Source of the DNA: Paenibacillus cellulosilyticus
Lineage (GTDB): Bacteria > Bacillota > Bacilli > Paenibacillales > Paenibacillaceae
Assembly (NCBI RefSeq): GCF_003182255.1
Contig: NZ_QGTQ01000003.1
Coordinates: 186,001 to 250,000, forward strand
Direction of reading: 5' to 3'
DNA: 64,000 nucleotides
The notes beneath the pieces were generated by a model, which was not told where the DNA came from, did not search any database, and worked only from the letters and a program-made list of their open reading frames with translations. Positions 39,900 through 47,427 of the stretch are shown here, piece by piece. Each line of letters opens with the position of its first letter. The stretch's first letter is position 1. Both the position numbers and the translations under genes were made by a program.

Positions 39900-40241
39900 A
39901 TGGCTATCACATTAGGGAAGATGAACCAGTTGGACATTAAGTTTAAGAACCTTGTAATTAAGGCGGTCGAAACATCGAAGAGTCCCCGGGGTACCAAGAT
40001 GGTCGAAGTAATGGCTATTGAATACCAATCGAAAGGCTTGCGAGATAAGCTCAGCCAAGGCCTTAAAGAAGTAAACGCGCTTTGGGATGAGCGCAAGGAT
40101 CGTCCAGCCGGTTACATCGTTGCTGCATCAATTGATCGTGGAGACGGTGTTACGATTTCTGTCATGGTGACGGAAGAATGGTTCGAGGAAAACCGCAAAA
40201 AATTTGATGCTAAGAAGGCTGAATGGGCGGCCAATCTGTGA
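39900..40241 (+). CDS. Hypothetical cassette protein
   Basis: 113 residues from the ATG at 39900 behind leader copy H. Here the ATG inside the leader (39882) is in frame, so a six-residue longer form is possible. Mixed alpha-beta, lysine-rich end (EENRKKFDAKKAEW). Unrecognised. Confidence 0.65.
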   Translation: MAITLGKMNQLDIKFKNLVIKAVETSKSPRGTKMVEVMAIEYQSKGLRDKLSQGLKEVNALWDERKDRPAGYIVAASIDRGDGVTISVMVTEEWFEENRKKFDAKKAEWAANL

Positions 40242-40282
40242 GCGAGCATCCTGAATACTGAGGAACATGGGAGGGCTTAGGA

Positions 40283-40477
40283 TTGATTGAATGGATAAAG
40301 TACGAATCGAGGTTGCCAGAAAGTCATGTATTGCATTTAGTCTCTGGTGGGTTATGGATCGGCTTCGGTATGCATCAGATTGACACAAATGATCGTGTTT
40401 ATAGGTGGTTTGGTGTTGACGGTGAACCAATTACCGATGTAACCCATTTTGCAATAATTAATTATCCGGGAAAATGA
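40283..40477 (+). CDS. DUF551-like cassette protein
   Basis: 64 residues from a TTG behind leader copy I. EWIKYESRLPESHVLHLVSG and the closing ITDVTHFAI resemble DUF551, a phage family with a terminal ITHW motif. Function unknown. Confidence 0.65.
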   Translation: MIEWIKYESRLPESHVLHLVSGGLWIGFGMHQIDTNDRVYRWFGVDGEPITDVTHFAIINYPGK

Positions 40478-40516
40478 ACGTAGTTTGAATACGCAAATAT
40501 ATGGGAGTGAAACGAA

Positions 40517-41254
40517 ATGGGCAATGAAAAACTGTTAGTGTTATCTGATGACAAAAAAGCAGTATGTCTTAAATCAATCAAGGACTTATTCTTCGCGGCT
40601 AAGCAGCTACACGATTGGCTCGATAAGGACGAACTAACTCAGGAAATGAGCGGCATACTGCCTAGTCTTATAGAGAGCCATTTCAGTGAAATAGCTAAAG
40701 CTTTGAACTATGAGAGTGTTTTGACTAAAGAAAAGACAGAGCGACATCAACAGATTCGCAAGGCAAATGAACGTATACGTGTACTGGAAAAGCAGCTTGG
40801 GGAAGGCAAACCGATCGATGGTTTAAAAGAGCAACTTAAATATTTGGCAGATATCGTTTCAAAATGGTGGGATGTCTATGGCTTTCATCATGTTTCGGAC
40901 GAGGTGTTTTCCGAGCACGGTCACTATAAAGCACGTTTTTGCTTCATGCTTGATCATATTTCGATGTACAGCGATACGCCAGAAACTGATAAAAAGAACG
41001 CAAAAGACCGGATCAATCAGCTTATTGAGGAGGGTTACGATATTGTTTTTGAAAATGGTGATCGACATCCTCGTCTGATTGATAACGACAATAACAGGAC
41101 GCGTGTGGTCAACCTAATCCAGTCCAGATTCCCTTCAGCTAAAGTATGGACAACCAAAAATCATTATGATGATCGCAACGGAGTTTACTTCTTCCGAGAT
41201 GTAGAAGTGTACATCTACGATCTTCGGGACATCCCTGTTGGAACTGAAAATTGA
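40517..41254 (+). CDS. Hypothetical coiled-coil protein
   Basis: 245 residues behind leader copy J. Residues about 70-100 form a coiled coil (RHQQIRKANERIRVLEKQLG). The rest is mixed. Largest gene of the cassette run; unrecognised. Its end overlaps the degenerate copy K. Confidence 0.65.
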   Translation: MGNEKLLVLSDDKKAVCLKSIKDLFFAAKQLHDWLDKDELTQEMSGILPSLIESHFSEIAKALNYESVLTKEKTERHQQIRKANERIRVLEKQLGEGKPIDGLKEQLKYLADIVSKWWDVYGFHHVSDEVFSEHGHYKARFCFMLDHISMYSDTPETDKKNAKDRINQLIEEGYDIVFENGDRHPRLIDNDNNRTRVVNLIQSRFPSAKVWTTKNHYDDRNGVYFFRDVEVYIYDLRDIPVGTEN

Positions 41255-41389
41255 AGAACGAGGGGAGAACCTTTAATGAAATGATTAGGCTGTGGTCAAG
41301 AAACTGAGATGAAAGATATGTCTGATGCTGCTGGTTATTGCAATTGGTGTCTGGAGGCTTCACAAAACGAATACACAGGAGGGTTAACC

Positions 41390-41728
41390 TTGATTCCAAT
41401 TATGGTGTTGCGAAATAAAACTAATCCAGAACGTTACTTAGCTGCGAACATTGATGTTGGTGACTGGGAAGATGAAAATTTGGATGTAACATTGGAAGAT
41501 ATCCAAAATGCATATATGATCATTCGCAAAGATCTGGCTGTACCGACTTTACAAGATTTTGAGGAACACAAGAATTTTCATGCTGAAATGAAGAGAATGT
41601 TAATCGAAAAATTCGGGCCTGATCCTTTTATTTCTTTAGATTTTGAATCCGTATGCGAAGCGTATGAACCATTCAATACGGAGATAACGCAAGAGCAATA
41701 TGATTTCGCAAAAGAATTAATGGAGTGA
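41390..41728 (+). CDS. Hypothetical acidic phage protein
   Basis: 112 residues from the TTG six bases after AGGAGGG; the in-frame extension to 41309 lacks a ribosome site. Between copy K and this start are only short frames, possibly a decayed gene. Acidic, helical C-terminus. Unrecognised. Confidence 0.55.
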   Translation: MIPIMVLRNKTNPERYLAANIDVGDWEDENLDVTLEDIQNAYMIIRKDLAVPTLQDFEEHKNFHAEMKRMLIEKFGPDPFISLDFESVCEAYEPFNTEITQEQYDFAKELME

Positions 41729-41735
41729 CTCTTCG

Positions 41736-42014
41736 ATGAATCAGATCGCCTTGCAAATGATTGAGGCAGCACTTGATCAGTTGACTCGGATTGGTAGGAG
41801 AATTGAGAGTTTGAGACTGATAGTTTCGGGAGAATCCACACTTGCAATGTACAGCAGTGTAAATACTGTATTCGGTGAATTACAAATCGAAGTAGGCGGA
41901 TATGTGCCAAAGGGGTATTCATACATCATAGAAGAGCCGACAGGCGGCAAGCCAAGAGCGTTCCAATGGGTGACAAAGCCTATGAAGAAGAGGGGAGGAA
42001 ACGAAGTTGCCTAA
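41736..42014 (+). CDS. Hypothetical phage protein
   Basis: 92 residues. Helical first half (ALQMIEAALDQLTRIGRRIE), then beta. Overlaps the next gene by eight bases. Unrecognised. Confidence 0.6.
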   Translation: MNQIALQMIEAALDQLTRIGRRIESLRLIVSGESTLAMYSSVNTVFGELQIEVGGYVPKGYSYIIEEPTGGKPRAFQWVTKPMKKRGGNEVA

Positions 42015-42330
42015 TGATAAAGGATGGTATACGAAAGACGAAGTCATTGCAACGAATTTGCCTTATTGGATCGCTGCATCGTCCCGATGGACTAGCGAAC
42101 CTTATAACTTTGCAATACTGCTTAGCAAAACGAGATGCCAGGAACTCGGCGCACCGATCCTGAGTAACGGACGCGAGCATCCGTCAGCCTTTCGGTATGC
42201 TGCCGCAGCTGGGAAAGGAGATAACCGGCATAGGTACATTCCATTGTATGATCGTACAGAAATGTATTCAACGATTATAGCTGAGAATATACGCTTGTAC
42301 AATTACGAGCAAATGGGAGCGGCTAAATAA
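42007..42330 (+). CDS. Hypothetical phage protein
   Basis: 107 residues from a TTG eight bases after GGAGG. Begins PNDKGWYTKDEVIATNLPYW. Unrecognised. Followed by a GC-rich hairpin. Confidence 0.6.
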   Translation: MPNDKGWYTKDEVIATNLPYWIAASSRWTSEPYNFAILLSKTRCQELGAPILSNGREHPSAFRYAAAAGKGDNRHRYIPLYDRTEMYSTIIAENIRLYNYEQMGAAK

Positions 42331-42332
42331 AA

Positions 42333-42412
42333 CGAAGCCCCCGTGGACGTTGGGGAACAGAATCGGGGGCCTTCGACAAGAACCTACTCACCCAGATTAT
42401 AGCACATGTGCT
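42333..42412. other. Hairpin and palindrome before the late regulator gene
   Basis: GAAGCCCCCG pairs with CGGGGGCCTTC (about 42335-42375) without a T-run. AGCACATGTGCT (42401-42412) is a perfect 12-bp palindrome. Candidate attenuator and operator for the late regulator. Confidence 0.4.
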
Positions 42413-42428
42413 GCGAAAGGGTGAGGGG

Positions 42429-42818
42429 ATGATGGCATTGGCATGGGATCGGTATGAGGGACAGGTAGAGTTATTCCCAGTTGCAACTGTTGAGGAGATC
42501 CGAGCGGCAAAATCGTTGCTCTCTCGGTATCGCCGGATGCAGTCAGTCGTTGAAGATATTGAGCGTAATGGCCTTGATGGGATTGCCCCTAAAGCTTTAG
42601 CAAGATATAATGCGTACAAGTTGAAGCTTCAGAGGACGGATCGAGCAATTCGGCTCATTCAAAATGAGGAGATTCGACGAATGATCGAACTTCGTTACAT
42701 TAATGGGCTATCATACACTACTACGGTCGAAAGATTTTATTGGCACCGATCGACGGTTGATCGAAAGATCAATCGGGGGATCGAAGCGGTAGCCAATACC
42801 CTTCAGATGTGGGAATGA
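42429..42818 (+). CDS. Sigma-like late transcription regulator (ArpU/RinA type)
   Basis: About 129 residues. The C-terminal third (RRMIELRYINGLSYTTTVER, then WHRSTVDRKINRGIEAVA) is a sigma-70 region 4-like helix-turn-helix, as in ArpU/RinA regulators that switch on Firmicute phage late genes. It lies just before the terminases, the usual place. Start uncertain between 42408, 42429 and 42432. Confidence 0.75.
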   Translation: MMALAWDRYEGQVELFPVATVEEIRAAKSLLSRYRRMQSVVEDIERNGLDGIAPKALARYNAYKLKLQRTDRAIRLIQNEEIRRMIELRYINGLSYTTTVERFYWHRSTVDRKINRGIEAVANTLQMWE

Positions 42819-42828
42819 CGCGAGAAAA

Positions 42829-42850
42829 TGCGCGTAAGTTGCGCGTAAGT
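42829..42850. repeat. Tandem 11-bp repeats after the late regulator gene
   Basis: TGCGCGTAAGT twice in tandem, then a partial TGCGG. Just upstream of the strong terminator. Possible activator-binding site for late transcription. Confidence 0.6.
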
Positions 42851-42875
42851 TGCGGCCAAAATGCGACAAATTACG

Positions 42876-42931
42876 AGGTACAGTAATAGCAGAAGCACAA
42901 ATGCTTCCAGCTACTACTGTACCTTTTTTTG
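42876..42931 (+). terminator. Strong terminator after the late regulator
   Basis: AGGTACAGTA/TACTGTACCT outer stem continuing through AGC/GCT to an AGAAGCA/TGCTTCC top, then seven T. It closes the early transcription unit. Confidence 0.85.
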
Positions 42932-43066
42932 TTCATTGAAAACTAAATAAGTCGTGCGAAAAAAAGTAGCCAGGGAAACGTAGGTGCGGTATCCGTAAGT
43001 TAATCGGAGGTTCAGATGCCTTGCCCTGAAAAGCGACTCTAAATAATTCGAATCTTGTTCAATGAA
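42932..43066. ncRNA. Candidate structured RNA
   Basis: Nested complementary segments bracket the 135 bases: TTCATTGAA/TTCAATGAA (42932-42940, 43058-43066), AGTCG/CGACT (42950-42954, 43034-43038), and CAGGG/CCCTG (42971-42975, 43024-43028). Small stems such as CGG-TAT-CCG lie inside. No coding frame. It follows a terminator directly and precedes a small gene. I do not recognise a known RNA class; strand is most likely plus. Confidence 0.4.
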
Positions 43067-43138
43067 TCCATGTATGTATGGGGAAATTGAAGAAGAATCG
43101 ACAAAAAAAGCATGATTCTATTGGGGGAGGAAGCTGAC

Positions 43139-43309
43139 TTGGAACAACACACGACTCGATCTAAGAGAGTAAAACCACCTAGAATTTATGAACCGGAAAT
43201 CATTAATACGAATTCGAAACAAGGTAGGCGCTGGATGGGATGGAGAACGTCAGATGGTATCCGAAAGAAAGTGTTAACCTACAAAATCGGTGACCATAGA
43301 GCATTATAG
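43139..43309 (+). CDS. Small basic phage protein
   Basis: 56 residues from a TTG eight bases after GGGGGAGG. Basic, with GRRWMGWRTSDGIRKKVLTY. Unrecognised. Confidence 0.55.
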   Translation: MEQHTTRSKRVKPPRIYEPEIINTNSKQGRRWMGWRTSDGIRKKVLTYKIGDHRAL

Positions 43310-43352
43310 TCCAATTCAGTAGTCGAAAAATAAGAAAGTGAGGGGGATATTG

Positions 43353-43475
43353 ATGCTACGAACTGTGATTAGTAAAATAATCGGATTGTTTAGAAGAAAA
43401 AAAGCAACCTCATCTATGAAAAATGAGGCTGCCATAATGAGTAAGCATTATCACCCTAACAAACCATGGGGATGA
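43353..43475 (+). CDS. Candidate 40-residue amphipathic peptide
   Basis: ATG six bases after GAGGGGG. Starts LRTVISKIIGLFRRKK, an amphipathic basic helix, and ends HYHPNKPWG. Its middle overlaps the minus-strand terminator of the DUF6173 gene, which lowers confidence. Confidence 0.4.
   Translation: MLRTVISKIIGLFRRKKATSSMKNEAAIMSKHYHPNKPWG
43395..43432 (-). terminator. Terminator after the DUF6173 gene
   Basis: On the minus strand GCAGCCTCAT/ATGAGGTTGC, loop 9, then seven T. Confidence 0.7.
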
Positions 43476-43482
43476 GAGATCC

Positions 43483-43860
43483 CTACTCGTTCGCAATGAA
43501 TCCGATCCGGCGAGCGGGTTGTTCTTGATCCATTTTAGGGACAGCAGTTAGAAGAAAACTTAACTGCGAAACATGTTGGACCAATTCAGCCTTCTGACCA
43601 TTAACGAATCCGTAGAAATGAATAAGTGATGGATTGCTATAGCCTATGTCAACCACATTCATCAGAATGGATTGACCGAAAGCAGCGAGTTGAATGGCAA
43701 CTTCAGTTTCCTCATCAAGATTGCTTTCAAATCGAGCTATAGTTTCACCGAGGATTTCGTACTGGTAATCGGCCAATTGATAGTTTCTAATAGGATCTAT
43801 GTTTGGCACTCTAATTTCAGGCATTTTGAACTCAGGCATCGAGAATCTAAAATCCGACAT
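43483..43860 (-). CDS. DUF6173-family protein
   Basis: 125 residues on the minus strand, ATG behind AAAGGAGGTG. FESNLDEETEVAIQLAAFGQ, IGYSNPSLIHFYG and EQPARRIGF are typical of DUF6173 proteins of Bacillales phages. It opposes all neighbours and has its own terminator, so it may be expressed in the lysogen as a moron gene. Function unknown. Confidence 0.8.
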   Translation of the reverse strand: MSDFRFSMPEFKMPEIRVPNIDPIRNYQLADYQYEILGETIARFESNLDEETEVAIQLAAFGQSILMNVVDIGYSNPSLIHFYGFVNGQKAELVQHVSQLSFLLTAVPKMDQEQPARRIGFIANE

Positions 43861-43968
43861 ATTAACACCTCCTTTCTAAAATGCTTTTGGTTCTATCGGA
43901 TATTATACGTTTGGTTCTAGCGAACTACAATTTCAAAATAATAGATGTCATGTAAACGAGGTGGTGAA

Positions 43969-44529
43969 ATGAAGGTTGTCCAGCCGATCCGTGACCAGGC
44001 AGCCATAGATGGAATCAAGTATTACCTACGAATTAGAAGCATGAGAGATTATCTATTCTTTTGTTTTGGCATATACAGTGGTCTCCGCGTCTCTGACTTA
44101 CTTCGGCTTCAAGTCAAGATGGTTAGAGGGAAGACCCATGTGCAAATAACAGAGAAGAAGAACGTACATGATAAGCAGTTCATCATACATCCATCAATCC
44201 GCGAGGATCTAGAACATTACATCAAGAACATGAAGGACGACGATTTTATATTCCCAAGTCGGCAGATTAAGACGAAGGAAAGACTTAGAAAACAGCCATT
44301 TCACCGGAGCACAGCGTACCGGATGTTGAACAAGGCAGCTAGACGATTCGGGCTTCGACAAATAGGCTGTCATACACTTCGAAAGACCTGGGGATATCAA
44401 TTATACGTCCGCGATCCGAGGAACATCGCGTTACTAATGAAAATGTACGGACATCGCGATTCTATGATCACATTGGATTACATTGGCATGACACAAGACC
44501 TGATGGACGAGGCAATTATGGGCTTATAA
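43969..44529 (+). CDS. Second minimal tyrosine recombinase
   Basis: 186 residues from the ATG at 43969 behind GAGGTGG. Catalytic GLRVSDLL (Arg), HTLRKTWG (HxxR), YGHR (His), and LDYIGM (Tyr) are complete. The opening VVQPIR and the overall layout match the enzyme at 37146, so they are paralogues. It lies past the cassette run, just before the packaging genes. Confidence 0.88.
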   Translation: MKVVQPIRDQAAIDGIKYYLRIRSMRDYLFFCFGIYSGLRVSDLLRLQVKMVRGKTHVQITEKKNVHDKQFIIHPSIREDLEHYIKNMKDDDFIFPSRQIKTKERLRKQPFHRSTAYRMLNKAARRFGLRQIGCHTLRKTWGYQLYVRDPRNIALLMKMYGHRDSMITLDYIGMTQDLMDEAIMGL

Positions 44530-44937
44530 ACGCTGTTGAGTGCATCACAATAACAGCTATTGTGCACTCGATATCGAAAAGTGGGTTGAAGCCTTGAAAA
44601 CACTGAAGAAGTGGTCTTAGTGCGAGTGCAACACAATACGGATTGAAGTTCACTCAGGAGTAAGTAAATGTAAGAAGAAGGCTGGGAATACCAGCGAATT
44701 TCAGGCCGATTTTTAGCGTCGTCGAGCGTCAAAAATAACGATTTCAATGGTAACGCTCAGGTCGGAGCGTTCCATTCTAACTCGAATACTCGAAATGACG
44801 TGCAGAACGACCGAATGCGGCCTTTCAAACGGAAATTGCGGCATCAGGTCACACGGCCAGAAGATCGCTTAGAAACGAAGAGAGATGCCTTACACGGCAT
44901 CTCTTTTTTTGTGCCAATAGAAAGGAGTTCAGATAAT
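44530..44937. other. Non-coding region before the terminase genes (possible cos/pac region)
   Basis: 408 bases without a convincing gene. It contains a hairpin GAGTGCA...TGCACTC (44537-44569), three related GAGCGT/ACGCTC segments (44723-44771) able to form alternative stems, and the terminator at 44881. Its place just upstream of the small terminase is where a packaging site is expected; no cleavage site can be identified. Confidence 0.4.
44881..44910 (+). terminator. Terminator before the late operon
   Basis: AGAGATGCC-5-GGCATCTCT perfect stem followed by TTTTTTT. Confidence 0.85.
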
Positions 44938-45180
44938 ATGCGATTGAAATTTAAGCTAGAAGACGGCGTGATGATTACTACTGGTGAAGAGGACGCTGAA
45001 AAACTGCTGGACATGTTCAATAGAAACAGGTTGAACAACGAAACGATGATCCACATCGTTTGTGCTACTGTCGAGACAATTCACGTAGGCATTGAACCGA
45101 TGGGACCAGAACGTTTCGTGTCAGAGGCCGAATACATCTTTAGCATGAGTAAAGTCGTGTGGATCAAAGTCATTCGATAA
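44938..45180 (+). CDS. Hypothetical protein upstream of terminase
   Basis: 80 residues from the ATG behind AAAGGAG; the longer frame runs through the terminator and is rejected. Acidic, unrecognised. Confidence 0.6.
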   Translation: MRLKFKLEDGVMITTGEEDAEKLLDMFNRNRLNNETMIHIVCATVETIHVGIEPMGPERFVSEAEYIFSMSKVVWIKVIR

Positions 45181-45200
45181 ACAGGCGGTGATGCATTGAA

Positions 45201-45950
45201 GTGGCACGGGAGAGAAGCACGAACCGGACAGCAGCCCTCAAGCTATGGCTAAAGAGTGGGCGAACGATGAAGCTGGGCGAGATCGCGGACGAGCTTAGCG
45301 TAAGTGCTGCGCTCATTCGTAAGTGGAAGTTCCTCGATAAGTGGGACGAGGTGCCAGAGAATCGACGAAGAGGCGGGCAGCCAGGCAATAAGAACTCCGT
45401 AGGAAATGCAGGTGGTTCCGGCGCTCCGATCGGCAACGATTACGCGCTGAAGCATGGCTATTACGCCAAGTACATACCGGAGGCAGTCATGCAGATCGTC
45501 GAAGAGATTCAGGAATCAGATCCTGATCCGCTAGACATGATCTGGAACCATATCATCGTTCTTGAGGCTATGCTGCTGCATGGACAAAAAATTACCCATG
45601 TCAGCGATCGTGATGACATGACGAAAGAACTGAAAAAGAAACGTTCTGGTAAGCATGGCACGGAAACAGAATACGAGATCCAGTTCGCACATGATAAGTT
45701 TGCAAATGCGTCTAAGACCAATGTGCTGATGATGCGTGAATTCCGTTCTTCTATGAAGCAATTCCTAAGCATGGCGCCAGAGAATGACGAGCGCCGCAAG
45801 AAGTTGGAGCTTATGGACGTTCAGATCGCACAAGCTAAGCTGAAGATGGAGAATGCCAAGAAGGATGATAAGAAGTCAGACGCTGAGGAATGGACCGAAT
45901 CTCTTAAGCAGGTCGCTGAGCGTCGGAAAGCTATGGGGAAAGAGACATGA
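45201..45950 (+). CDS. Terminase small subunit
   Basis: 249 residues from a GTG. N-terminal HTH (LGEIADELSVSAALIRKWKF), then the RRRGGQPGNKNSVGNAGGSG segment and a helical oligomerisation part, as in PBSX-like small terminases. It recognises the packaging site and hands DNA to the large subunit, whose gene overlaps its stop. Confidence 0.9.
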   Translation: MARERSTNRTAALKLWLKSGRTMKLGEIADELSVSAALIRKWKFLDKWDEVPENRRRGGQPGNKNSVGNAGGSGAPIGNDYALKHGYYAKYIPEAVMQIVEEIQESDPDPLDMIWNHIIVLEAMLLHGQKITHVSDRDDMTKELKKKRSGKHGTETEYEIQFAHDKFANASKTNVLMMREFRSSMKQFLSMAPENDERRKKLELMDVQIAQAKLKMENAKKDDKKSDAEEWTESLKQVAERRKAMGKET

Positions 45951-47395
45951 GTAATCGCAAGAAGAAAACATCTCCATTAGTAGACATCATCGACGTGTAT
46001 TGGGACGATCCTGTCGCATTTGCAATCGACATACTCGGCTTCGAACCGGATGAATGGCAGCGTGGTGCAATGCAGGACGTTGCAGAGGCGAAGAGGGTAA
46101 GCATCCGATCAGGACAAGGCGTAGGTAAGACAGCATTCGAAGCTGCACTCGTTATTTGGTTTTTGTGCTGTCGTCCGAATCCGAAGGTCATCTGCACCGC
46201 GCCGACACGACAGCAGCTGCACGATGTGCTATGGGCCGAGGTTGCCAAGTGGCTTGAATCATCACTTGTGAAGCGAATCCTTAAATGGACCAAGACCAAG
46301 GTATACATGGTCGGCCATGAAGAGCGCTGGTTCGCTACTGCTAAGACAGCAACAAAGCCAGAGAACATGCAAGGCTTCCACGAAGACCACATGCTATTCA
46401 TCGTAGACGAAGCATCTGGTGTTGCAGATAAGATCATGGAAGCAATCGACGGTACGCTCTCAGGTGATGATAATAAGCTCGTTATGTGCGGCAACCCAAC
46501 GCGGACAAGCGGCTATTTCTACGATTCGCATAACAAGGACCGCGAGAACTTCCGAACACGCAAGGTATCGAGCTTAGACAGCAAGCGAACGAGCAAGGAC
46601 AACATCGCCATGCTGAAGCGTAAATACGGTGAAGGCAGCGACGTCTATCGCGTTCGCGTCGAGGGCGAGTTTCCGCGTGGTGAGTCAGATAGCTTCATTG
46701 CACTGGAGCTGGCTGAGTTTGCGGCGAAGGAAGTCAAAGCAATACCTAGCGGCAGCGTTCTGACAGTAGGGTGCGACGTTGCTCGATTTGGCGACGATGA
46801 AACCTCTATCTATATAGGGATGGGCAAGAAGGTCGTTGGTGAGAAGCACCATCATAAAGAAGATACGATGGTCACTGCCGGCTGGGTTGTGCGCCTTGTC
46901 AAAGATACGCTTATCACGTATCCGTACATTGACCGTGTAATTATACGAGTCGATGATACGGGCGTTGGCGGCGGCGTCACCGATCGGCTGAACGAAATCG
47001 TTGCTGAAGAGGGGTTAGGCTGGGAGATCGTCCCGATCAACAATAACGGCAAGACGCTGGATAGCTACTACGGAAACCTTAGCGCTGAAATGTGGGGATC
47101 AATTCGATCAACGCTCGAAGCGAATATGTCGGATTTCATAAACGGTCATGTTCCAGAGTTCGAGCTTCCCAATGATGATCGTTTAATCTCTCAGCTCACT
47201 TCCCGAAAATGGCGTGTGAATTCGAAAGGGAAGATCATGTTGGAAAGTAAAGACGACATGAAGAAGCGCGGGCTTAACTCACCCGACCGTGCAGATGCCT
47301 TTGTTCTGGCGTTTGGAGAATACCTTGTCGAACCGGATGAACATATTATGGTTCCGAGCATCGGCAGCGTAACGATGCGAAGAGGCAGACAGTAA
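45947..47395 (+). CDS. Terminase large subunit
   Basis: 482 residues, start overlapping the small-subunit stop (ATGA). ATPase: SGQGVGKT (Walker A), MLFIVDEAS (Walker B). Nuclease: GCDVARFGDDET, VDDTGVGGG and SPDRADAF supply the acidic residues. It cuts concatemers and drives DNA into the prohead. Confidence 0.94.
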   Translation: MSNRKKKTSPLVDIIDVYWDDPVAFAIDILGFEPDEWQRGAMQDVAEAKRVSIRSGQGVGKTAFEAALVIWFLCCRPNPKVICTAPTRQQLHDVLWAEVAKWLESSLVKRILKWTKTKVYMVGHEERWFATAKTATKPENMQGFHEDHMLFIVDEASGVADKIMEAIDGTLSGDDNKLVMCGNPTRTSGYFYDSHNKDRENFRTRKVSSLDSKRTSKDNIAMLKRKYGEGSDVYRVRVEGEFPRGESDSFIALELAEFAAKEVKAIPSGSVLTVGCDVARFGDDETSIYIGMGKKVVGEKHHHKEDTMVTAGWVVRLVKDTLITYPYIDRVIIRVDDTGVGGGVTDRLNEIVAEEGLGWEIVPINNNGKTLDSYYGNLSAEMWGSIRSTLEANMSDFINGHVPEFELPNDDRLISQLTSRKWRVNSKGKIMLESKDDMKKRGLNSPDRADAFVLAFGEYLVEPDEHIMVPSIGSVTMRRGRQ

Positions 47396-47427
47396 CTAAG
47401 CGTAGTTTCGGAAAGGGGTGAACAAAC

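Larger units (their letters stand above)
37111..41266 (+). repeat. Array of a conserved leader motif in front of consecutive small genes
   Basis: Eleven copies of TGAATACGGAAGGACATG followed by GGAGG (consensus, variable middle). They lie at 37111, 38151, 38486, 38592, 38949, 39206, 39645, 39867, 40252, 40486 and 41244; those at 39645 and 41244 are degenerate. The 3' end of the motif is the Shine-Dalgarno of the next gene, whose start follows 26-35 bases after the TGA. The motif often overlaps the stop of the gene before. Confidence 0.85.

Noticed and set aside
37111-41266. CRISPR array
   Set aside because: Repeats are separated by whole genes of varying length rather than by short uniform spacers, and no cas gene is present.
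41281-41389. Short frames behind the degenerate leader copy at 41244
   Set aside because: The frames end after a few codons and have no ribosome site of their own; probably remnant sequence.
42960-43040. tRNA-like GGTTCAGATGCC segment
   Set aside because: The bases around it do not form a T-arm of five pairs, and no acceptor stem or anticodon arm can be drawn.
44800-44937. N-terminal extension of the 80-residue protein before the terminases
   Set aside because: The frame passes through a perfect terminator stem and T-run, and the ATG at 44938 has AAAGGAG.
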